Below, piece by piece: positions 44,584 to 52,449 of a stretch of DNA of 64,000 nucleotides; position 1 is the stretch's first letter; the number at the start of each line of letters is the position of its first letter. Location: NCBI GenBank assembly GCA_963922205.1, contig CAWUHX010000159.1, positions 496,001-560,000 of the forward strand. Direction: 5' to 3'. Position numbers and translations under genes: made by a program. The notes beneath the pieces are model-generated. The model was given only the letters and a program-made list of their open reading frames with translations. It made no database searches and had not been told where the DNA came from. This DNA is from Romanomermis culicivorax (lineage: Eukaryota; Nematoda; Enoplea; Mermithida; Mermithidae).

Positions 44584-44901
44584 TTATGCATCAGATGTAA
44601 ATGGTTCCTGCTCTGTTCTCGCACTAGCAGCTGCATATCTTTTTAGCACTATGTTGCCAGCATCTTGTGCTGCCCTGTTATACTCTGCACATTTTGGGCA
44701 AAGTTGTATGTGCACATACCATCTTCCACTGTTTGTTTCAAAAAAATCTCTTTCTGCACTAGATTTTTGGCAAAAATAGCACATGTGCAACATTAGATTG
44801 TACATTGGCCGCTCCAATTTTCTACCACACAATTCTATTGGTGGTTTTATGGAGCCGCCATATGGTTTCTTTTCAGTGTCTGTGAAAGCTTGCTTCTCCA
44901 T
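44584..44901 (-). CDS. Four-cysteine, zinc-ribbon-like hypothetical protein, 105 residues
   Basis: ATG at 44901 (MEKQAFTDTEKKPYGGSIKP), TAA at 44584. The centre has MCYFCQKSSAERDF and VHIQLCPKCAEYNRAAQDA: two C-x-x-C knuckles about 30 residues apart, which fits a treble-clef or zinc-ribbon metal site. The N-terminal part is hydrophilic and the C-terminal part helical. Intact, on the same strand and with the same promoter-like motif as its neighbours. May bind nucleic acid or protein; this is an inference. No named family recognised. Confidence 0.65.
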   Translation of the reverse strand: MEKQAFTDTEKKPYGGSIKPPIELCGRKLERPMYNLMLHMCYFCQKSSAERDFFETNSGRWYVHIQLCPKCAEYNRAAQDAGNIVLKRYAAASARTEQEPFTSDA

Positions 44902-44929
44902 TTTTTTACTTTTAGCAAAGGGCGAAAAT

Positions 44930-44944
44930 TTTTCTTATTTATAA
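44930..44944 (-). promoter_or_regulatory. TATAAATAAGAA promoter-like motif before the zinc-ribbon ORF
   Basis: GTTATAAATAAGAA on the minus strand, 42 nt before the ATG at 44901. Confidence 0.7.
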
Positions 44945-44949
44945 CTTTT

Positions 44950-45015
44950 CTATTCAGATTTTGCGATCATAGATATATACTTCCCATCAGTCGTCATCTT
45001 TGTTACTTTGCCCAT
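44950..45015 (-). CDS. 21-codon ORF at the upstream end of the minus-strand cluster
   Basis: ATG at 45015, MGKVTKMTTDGKYISMIAKS, TAG at 44950. Too short to judge. It might be the last part of a further gene of the cluster. It overlaps the 5' region of the divergent spliced gene. Confidence 0.2.
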   Translation of the reverse strand: MGKVTKMTTDGKYISMIAKSE

Positions 45016-45079
45016 TGAAAAAAATGTTGAAAATTTTTTATTGTTCAGTTTTTACATTGCGGTGCATGCACAATTGTGT

Positions 45080-45927
45080 ATGCATTGCCTGTGCAACATC
45101 AGATGCCAGACCACCCATTGCCTTGACACCCCCTGGAACACTACCACTGGATATGTAAGTTGTTTAAAAATAAATTTGCATAATTTATGCAACATTTCAA
45201 TTTTTTTCAGATGATCAACGATCTCATCACCAGCATCCACTACCGCCCACACCCACCACTGCTTCACCGCCGACCCATTTTTGACTGCCCCTTTGACCTT
45301 TTTGCCCGCCCAACAACAATGGCCCTAAATTGTCTCAGCCTCGAGTAAGTTTTTGATATTTTTCCATTTTTTCATGCATTTTTGGTGAAATTTTAGCCCT
45401 CCCACCTCTGACCCTGGAACCACCTCACCTCGACCATCCCTGACCACGGCCTTGGACCCTCACCTGCGGACTACGATTCTGGACACCTTCCAAGGCCTGC
45501 CGACTGATTCTGCCTCGTAAGTTACAAGTATGAGCTTTTCTTTCTAGCTTATTAATTATTTCATATTTCAGTATGATTAACTTGACCTTTGACGACCCAT
45601 TGGTCATCCCTTATGCCTTGCTCCACCAAAATTCTACCAATTCTGCCTCGTAAGGAAATTTTCTTTTTTTCCTTTCTTTTTTTGTAAATTTTCCACTTTT
45701 TTAGTTTAACCAATTTGACCTCAGACTGCCCTTCGACCTCGGCTTCACCCTCTGGAATGACCATGTATATAGCTTTTGTAATTTGTTTTGTTTTTTGTTG
45801 TTTTTTGTTTGTTTTTGTTTTGTTGTTTTTTCGTTTTCGTAAACACTATATTTTGCATAATATCGATTTAGAATTAGATAGTCTTGATAATGTTTTATTT
45901 GATTACCATGATTTACATCTACAGTAA
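45080..45927 (+). CDS. Five-exon predicted type I membrane glycoprotein
   Basis: Exons 45080(or 45049)-45154, 45211-45344, 45397-45516, 45572-45649 and 45705-45927; introns 56, 52, 55 and 55 bp, all GTAAG...TTTCAG or TTTTAG, and every phase matches. From the ATG at 45080 the product is about 209 residues. Ectodomain: Cys-rich start (MHCLCNIRCQTTHC), His/Pro-rich part, Ser/Thr/Pro-rich part, several N-glycosylation sequons (NTT, NLT, NST, NLT). Then a strong membrane segment, IAFVICFVFCCFLFVFVLLF, a basic stop-transfer RFRKH, and a short acidic tail, DLELDSLDNVLFDY. An in-frame hydrophobic LLFSFYIAVHAQ upstream, without ATG, may be part of a signal peptide joined by a further 5' exon (acceptor TTGTTCAG at 45048). 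Exons 3-5 look duplicated. Divergent from the integrase cluster. Confidence 0.65.
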
Positions 45928-45975
45928 ACTTTTTTTAGGCCAATTGACTTTACCCTTAAAAGACACAGTACCATC

Positions 45976-46098
45976 ATGGGCGCCCTCCTTATTTTTGTGA
46001 TTTGTTTTATTTTAATCAGTTTTTCCTGTTATTTCTATTGTACTAAAATTATTTTTGTTCATTACCCCCATTACATTGAAATATACGATGACCTTTGA
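45976..46098 (+). CDS. Small single-pass membrane protein, 40 residues
   Basis: ATG at 45976, MGALLIFVICFILISFSCYF, then a short tail with HYPHYIEIYDD; TGA at 46096. The upstream sequence back to the stop of the spliced gene is in the same frame. The membrane segment shares FVICF with the preceding protein, so this may be a diverged tandem duplicate of its 3' exon or an alternative C-terminus. A 3' splice-like TTTTTTAG lies at 45931-45938. Confidence 0.45.
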   Translation: MGALLIFVICFILISFSCYFYCTKIIFVHYPHYIEIYDDL

Positions 46099-46140
46099 CT
46101 TGTCTTCAAGGTACAAAACACATGAGTTTTTTTTTAAAAG

Positions 46141-46167
46141 TTTTTTTTTTTTTTTTTTTTTTTTTTT
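46141..46167. repeat. Poly(T) run
   Basis: Uninterrupted T run of about 27, possibly the reverse-complement poly(A) tail of an old minus-strand retroinsertion. Confidence 0.8.
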
Positions 46168-46184
46168 GGAAAGAAATTCTTTTT

Positions 46185-46320
46185 TTAAAGACATGCGTTT
46201 TCCTACCTATCCTAGAAAAAGACATGGGTTTTTGGAAAGACATGCGTTTTTTAAAAGACATGTTTTTAAAAGACATGCGTTTTTGGAAAGACATGCGTTT
46301 TTTAAGACATGACTTTTTAA
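46185..46320. repeat. ~18-bp tandem repeat, AAAGACATGCGTTTTT
   Basis: Seven or so units of AAAGACATGCGTTTTTxx with length variants. Open frames on both strands across it are repeat products, not genes. Confidence 0.85.
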
Positions 46321-46459
46321 AATATAAATAAAAAGGACTGAAGTTTTGAAAAACCACAGATTAGCCAAAAATGAGACACTCGAGGTGAATACAAAATTTA
46401 TCATTCCGGTGAATCTGCATTCCTTTACGAGAATATTTTTTTCGGTCATATTCTAAAAC

Positions 46460-46675
46460 ATGTCGATAAAAACATCTGGCAATGTGCCATTCAAAAAAAA
46501 CGGATCTTCGCCTAGTCTTTTTTCCATTAGCAGCTGCGATATTCGAGATTATATTTCAGATGCCTTTGAGTATGGCACTATAACTCGAGTCAATGTCAAA
46601 AAAAATGACACGCGCCAAATTTTCCATTTTAATTGCAGCAAAGTCATTGGCCACGATTGGGAATACAAGGATTGA
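46460..46675 (+). CDS. Hypothetical protein, 71 residues, overlapping the next ORF
   Basis: ATG at 46460, MSIKTSGNVPFKKNGSSPS, SSCDIRDYISDAFEYGTITR, VIGHDWEYKD, TGA at 46673-46675. The composition is not AT-driven and GC is above the surroundings. The stop overlaps the next ATG as TGATG. An AATTGCAG at 46631-46638 could be an acceptor, so a spliced alternative exists. No family recognised. Confidence 0.45.
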   Translation: MSIKTSGNVPFKKNGSSPSLFSISSCDIRDYISDAFEYGTITRVNVKKNDTRQIFHFNCSKVIGHDWEYKD

Positions 46676-46863
46676 TGATCTATTACTGTAGTGACTGTCA
46701 AACAATCCAATGGACTTCGAATTATTATGGTTCATGTGGATTACTAATTGCTGATGGCGATTTTTTAATTGAACATTCGAAAAACCCAAGGGCCCTTTTA
46801 AGGGCCACTAAATGTACAGAAATTTGCTGTATGCACGAGTTGTATTTTCTATTTTTAGGATGA
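46675..46863 (+). CDS. Cysteine-rich hypothetical protein, 62 residues, TGATG-coupled
   Basis: ATG at 46675, MIYYCSDCQTIQWTSNYYGS, CGLLIADGDFLIEHSKN, CTEICCMHELYF; TGA at 46861. The C-x-x-C followed by C...G.FL.EHS recalls FLYWCH-like zinc fingers, weakly. If the 71-residue ORF is read together with it, WEYKD would supply the aromatic part before the cysteines. That suggests the two were or are one zinc-finger gene split by a frameshift, rather than a translationally coupled pair. Confidence 0.4.
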   Translation: MIYYCSDCQTIQWTSNYYGSCGLLIADGDFLIEHSKNPRALLRATKCTEICCMHELYFLFLG

Positions 46864-47094
46864 AGAGAAAGAATAACAAAAAAAGAAAAAGAAATAAGAA
46901 ACAACAAAAATCTATCACAATAATCAACCAGTGTTCAAATTGATCAGCATTCAAGTGGTAGTCAGCGTCCAAATGGGAATCGCCTGTCCATGTGGTGATC
47001 ATTGGATGGGGCCTGAAAAAAGAAAAGGTAAGACCCTGAAGGGGTTGGGGTAGATGGGGCACGCCCTATTCCGACCCCTTGGGCATGCCCTAGC

Positions 47095-47320
47095 ATGCCC
47101 CTATCCTGCCTCACCTTCCCACATGCCCCTATCCTGCCTCGCCTTCCTGACCTCCTGGGCATGCCCCTGCATGCCCCTATCCTGCCTCGCCTTCCTGACC
47201 TCCTGGGCATGCCCCAGCATGCCCCTATCCTGCCTTGCCTTCCCGACCTCCGGGGCATGCCCCAGCATGCCCCTATCCTGCCTCGACTTCCTGACCTCCT
47301 GGGCATGCCCCAGCATGCCC
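47095..47320. repeat. 48-bp GC-rich minisatellite
   Basis: About four units, each containing ATGCCCCTATCCTGCCTCGC and CTGGGCATGCCCC. The unit of 48 bp is a multiple of three, so all frames stay open on both strands. The resulting ORFs are artefacts of that. Confidence 0.9.
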
Positions 47321-47429
47321 ATCTTATCTGACCTGCATGATTATAACATACTCCTATGTTATAGCATTGCGGGCCAGGGAACAGGGGTATACTACAGGTA
47401 CAATTTGAAATCCTGCTGGCATTTTTGAT

Positions 47430-48100
47430 TTTTTTTAATGCATTTTAACACTTAGTGTTTGTATCCTTTGAAGATGTTACTTAGTGTCAGATGTTCCTTA
47501 AACACATAGTGAGTGCTTGTGCATGCATTTTGATGCTTAGTGTTTACATGTGTCAAGTATTTCAACAAATTTCAAAAGGTAGTCTCACTCTTAGTGATGG
47601 TCATCTGAAGGTTAGTGACAGTGATCTGATGCTTATTAAATTTTTCTGAGGCCTATAGATGGATTTGAACATGTGTCTGATGCAAATAACATATAGTCCG
47701 ATGCTTGGTGAAATTTTAAACATTACTTGTTGGGCTACAGTGGGCCTGTAGGCACTAGAGTACACTTTTTTGTTGATTTTTCAGCCTTACTATACCATAC
47801 CATACAATAATATTGTACAGTGTCTATCAAACTTTCTACCTTGTATCTTTTGTACAGTTCCTCTATTGTTTGTTGCTTTATGGTTTGTGGTTCAATTCCT
47901 ATCTAAAACAAGCCAGCACACCCAAGCAACTCTACTGGGTATCAGAACATAAAAGTCATTTTGGTGCACCCAACCAGAGCAGGATTCCAGAGTCCTTGGA
48001 ACTTTTTTTCTGTCAAGAGAATGGAACTTTTTTCACCAGCGAAGTCCACAGTCCCTTTTTCTAAGAACATTTTGGGCACTCCTTTTAGAAGTGCTGGAGT
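47430..48100 (+). repeat. R1 element copy 2, direct half
   Basis: Matches about 2100-2640 (ACACTTAGTGTTTG..., TGATGCTTGGTG, CAATAATATTGTACAGT, AAGTCCACAGTC, TTTGGGCAC). Confidence 0.8.
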
Positions 48101-48104
48101 GCAT

Positions 48105-48860
48105 CAGACCCTGTGTTATTATGCATCAGACATGTGTACAAATCTATCTCTATGCATCAAGAGCATTCACTAAGCGTCAGATTTCTGTTACTAAGCATCA
48201 GATCACTTTCTGACACTTGGTGACAAAATTAACACTTAAAAACACTATGTGTCAAAATACATGCTCAAGAGCTCTTTATGTGTCAGATCACTATCTGACT
48301 CTTTGTGATGGGGTCAACACGTAAAAACACCAAGCATCAAAACACATGCTTAAGATATCACTATCTGTGAGAGGACTATCTGATGCCGAGTGACACTATG
48401 AATATGCATGTGCACCAAGCGTCAGAATGCACACTTTAGAGGTCATCAAGCGTCAGAAGAATCTCTGACCCATAGTGTAGCATTCTGTACTTTGAAAAAT
48501 GAGGCCTCAAAACCAATAAACCATGTGTCAGAAGTGACACTCAACACTATCAGCTGACACATAGTGTTGATCCTAACAACAACTTCAAACTTCAATAACT
48601 CAATCAATTTTACAGCTAGAGCGTTCAAACTAGCTTCACTCAATAGAGCTGCTCAAAATCTACATCGCTCCCTTGTCTGCAGCGCGCCTACGGACAGTAA
48701 GCTCATTAAACCTCACTGCAAATCCAGACGTTCATAATTGTGCAATAACAAATTGCATAACTTTGAACCTTTATAATTCTGTCAATATTGATCCAAATAC
48801 AGTAAAACTACGTTCTTTAAACAGAGGTGCTCAAAATCTACAAAAAAATGTCAATCGAAT
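48105..48860 (-). repeat. R1 element copy 2, inverted half
   Basis: Reverse complement of about 1390-2230 (CACTATCTGA motifs, GACACATAGTG units, CAACTTCAATAACTCAATC). It abuts the direct half at about 48100, giving a head-inverted arrangement not present in copy 1. Confidence 0.8.
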
Positions 48861-48899
48861 TTTTGAGTCTAATGCAAAATTTTTTAGTATAACTCATGC

Positions 48900-50840
48900 A
48901 TTAAATAATTTTGTACTCAAATTTCCAATGTTCCAAGGAAAAATTTAAAAAATGCATGATGTACGTTTTCCAACATAGTCATAAATGGAATTTGGGTGGA
49001 TTTCACTGTTTTGACCACTGAAAAAAATCATACTACTCTTGGTTGCTATTGGGACCAGAAGTTAGAATGAAACTCAGTTCTGGATGTGAAAAAAATTTTT
49101 TTCGAAAGTATCAGTAGTGCATTTTTCTGCATGAAATAATGAAAAGGCATTGAAGTTGTAAAGTTTTTGTATGAGAAATTGTAATTCAAAATTTGTTAAT
49201 TTTTGAGGAAGGTGATGTAAAAACGTCAGGATCAATTTCAGATTGAAAGGAAAACGTGCTTTTATGAGTGTAAAAATGGCAACTGCAATTTTCAGTCCTG
49301 GTGAAATTTCAGTATTGGATTAGAGTGTAGAGTGAAATGTAAGAAAATGAAAAACAAAAATATTTTCTTCTAAAACGATTGCGCTCATGCAACGATGTTT
49401 TTATTCTACAAGAAACTGACAAAAATTTATAAATGAAACAAATTGTTGAATATCATCATTGGCATTTGGCGTCAGCAATAGAAAAATAAATCGTCGGGAT
49501 TGACAATGGGAAAATCTGTAATACAAAGAAAATGGGTTGTTGATCAGAAAGAAAAACTGCATTAGCAAAAGAGGAAAAATTAAATGGGATTTAAAATTGT
49601 TGATTTTAAAATTATTAAAATAAAATTTCATACTAAAGTTTGAATTGCTCTAAGCTACAAAATACAAAAAATACACATCGCCTATTTGTCATAATGATGC
49701 AATATGAAAGTCGTTTTCTATGATGGAGTATCAAGCAGCTTTACAAATGGTTAGGTGATGAAAACACTTTTGAAGAAAAAGTTAAAATTCTAATGATTTT
49801 GTTTTGAAAATTGAATTCAATCCCAATTGAAACTAAAATGGTATCTTTCAAATTCTTTCAAAATTTCAAAATTAAACGTCAGCAAACAAATAAATATTTT
49901 TGAATTTTGTCAAACTATATTTTTCAAAATAATCCAAAATCTGCAGAGTTTAGAAAACTATTGTCTAAGCATGAGGATGTTGTCATAAATTTAAAAAAAT
50001 TTACAATTCAAACTCCATTCGACATTTCTAAAGATTTATCATTTGCAACTGAGAAAACTTGAAAAAAATTTAAATTCTATATGAACAAGAAACAAATGTG
50101 TGACTCGTAGTAAAATACTTCTATAAAATTTCAGAACAGAAATTATGTCACGTTTTGAACACACAAAAAAAAGAATATTTGTTTGATACGACATTTCTTG
50201 GCTATTGCCGCCTTGGATATATGCCTGCATCAATGGAACTCAATTGTATATTGTCCCACTTGCATCCAATGACAATAGGTATAGGGGATTGAGAGTTTGG
50301 GAGCGTGGAACACGCATACAAATATTTGGAAGCCTATTTCTTGGTGCAAAACATAGAAACTCGTGACAGTTTGTGCCAAAGTAAAAAGGCAAAAATGAAA
50401 ATGAAATTGCATTTCTACATGATATTTTTCAATTCAGAGATTTTAGAAAACACGGATCCTCTAATGGCTAAACCATGCTTTTCATCAAGCAGCACATAAT
50501 GCTGAGCTTGGACATACGAAAAGTAGCTTTTTTTTCTAGAATTGACATTTTTTTGTTCATAAACTATTGGTTAAGTAAATGTAAAGTGTAAAATTCACGA
50601 AAAAATTCTATTTTTAATAGTTTGATCAAAATGAGGATGTGAAAAGATTTATAATGACCACAGACCCCGGGAACTCATGAACAATAATTTCTGGGGAATT
50701 GGTAAAAATAAAAATTGCATAAATATGAAATCAAAATGTGCATTTGTGAATATTTTCTTCGGTCCTGATGGGCATGGCCATAACATGTGGGGAAGATTTG
50801 TCAGGCCATATGAAACCAATCGTTTCCAGATTACTTTTTC
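48900..50840. other. Largely gene-free stretch
   Basis: No supported exon. Upstream exons of the SGNH hydrolase relic would be expected here but were not identified. Confidence 0.4.
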
Positions 50841-50844
50841 GTAG

Positions 50845-51572
50845 GGGACAGTTTAATCAGTGACATTCAACTGGACAACAGTGTCCGTATTTCTATTCCC
50901 AGCAGTGGCTTGGACATGGTGTCCAAAGTTGCGGAAGTAGTATCAAACATGCCTCGAAAGGGTGTAATTTTAAAGGTGGGATCGAACGACCAAGCCCTGA
51001 AGGATGGTACATATAATGGGCACGTATATAATTCGAATATAGTAGAAGTGTAGAAAACTTTATTTCAGTTAGATTTTAAAGTTTATATCACATCTTAGTT
51101 GGCACGTAATCTCATTCAATTTGGACATGTGTTGGAAGAAATGTACCATATACCTGTCATCTTGTCCGTTGTTTTGCCTCCTAGAGGAGATAAAAAAATG
51201 GAGCAGTACTTATACTTTAAAATTTCCTGCTGCATATAAAAAGCACAACATTGATGAACTGTCATAGTATTCTCTTCATTTTGTTCAGTCTAATTTTGGA
51301 TGCTATATAAGATACTTTGGTTCATAATGAATTGATTTTTTTGTGTTTTTTATAGGTGGCTCGCGACATTGGGGCAAAACTTGAGATGACAAAAACAAAA
51401 GCTCGATACTAATCTTGTCATTTTCAATGCTTTCGAGGTATTGACATCTAGCACAAATTTTGCTCGTGATGGAGTCCACTTGAATGATCGTGGTCGATTA
51501 TGTTTCATCGAAATTTCATGCCATGCATTGCATGGCTTGGTGTGCAATGATGGTTGCCATTTTTCATGTTAA
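50845..51572 (+). pseudogene. SGNH/GDSL-type hydrolase relic
   Basis: Exon 50845-51023 starts in GDSLISDIQLDNSVRI, the block I nucleophile Ser motif, and carries GVILKVGSNDQALKDG, block III (GxND). A 75-bp intron (GTATAT...ATCTTAG) joins in phase to an exon at 51099 with LARNLIQFGHVLEEMYHIPV and ILSVVLPPRGDKK. A third segment from 51356 (VARDIGAKLEMTK) shifts frame near 51395 and continues NLVIFNAFEVLTSSTNFARD, GVHLNDRGRL, block V with catalytic Asp and His (DGVH). All catalytic blocks are present. One frameshift and a weak or lost donor at 51206 make it a recent pseudogene or an imperfect model. Likely an esterase fold; substrate unknown. Such domains occur in host enzymes and in some retroelements. 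Confidence 0.75.
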
Positions 51573-51599
51573 AATTGTTGTCTTGATCTGTTTTCTTGA

Positions 51600-52440
51600 G
51601 TCGCAAGAATAAATTTTGTAGGTGAGGAGCAGCTTCTAAGAAAAAAGATTAGATATTTGTCAGTTGATGGATGAATTTAATTTTTTGTTGATGGTGATTG
51701 TGTCAAGTGTGCCTGTGTTTCAGTTGCTGACAGCTCAAAAAACGAAAAATGATGATTAAATTTTTAAATGTCTTGAATTGAAAAGTTATTTTTGATTGAT
51801 AGTGACTGTGTGCTTGTACTTATTTCCTTTGTGTGACATCTTGCATGAGAGTGGATTTTTTTGATGTATAGAAGGAAAAAATCATTTTTTTTCTGGTTGG
51901 ATTGATGGGACGTATGACAAATGGACCTGATTGCAGTGCGGTTTTTGAATAAGTGAGCCAGTTTGTACTTTCTCATCAATTTTCCTGTGATATTAATGTA
52001 GATCAATGTTTGCCCAGACCATACCTATCTCTACTGCTCTAATTTTCTTTCATACTTCCCCTCTTCATCCAGTTATGCATTTTCAATGTCCACTTCAATC
52101 ATACAAAAAAAATGAGTGCACCATGCTCTCTTGGCTATTCATTCTGAAGCAGAAACAACACTCAAAAAAATGAATACTGGAGCAAAAATTGTAATTTTGA
52201 AAACATCTTTAAATTGACCCTTGAAAATTATGCCAAAATTATGTTTGTAAGAGTTTTGTAATGTTTGCATACATAAGTAGACAATTTAATTGAATGCCAC
52301 CAATAGGTTTTCTTCAAGCCTACACTAGAAAATTTTCAGCCACCCTGGATGGCCAACCAGTTTGCCCGCACCTAAGAGTGGCCTTGCCAAAAAGTGACAG
52401 CATTCATTACCAATGTTAACCACTTCTCAAATAGGGTGAA
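51600..52440. other. No feature seen
   Basis: AT-rich, no exon or shared repeat recognised. Confidence 0.4.
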
Positions 52441-52449
52441 CTTGAAATT

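Noticed and set aside
46012-46449. Lys- or Phe-rich ORFs around the poly(T) run
   Set aside because: Products of the T run and the AAAGACATGCG tandem repeat.
47095-47320. CRISPR array
   Set aside because: The 48-bp units are contiguous tandem repeats without unique spacers, in a eukaryotic genome.
46962-47428. Overlapping ORFs on both strands with repeated motifs
   Set aside because: The 48-bp minisatellite unit is a multiple of three, so all frames stay open; no independent coding evidence.
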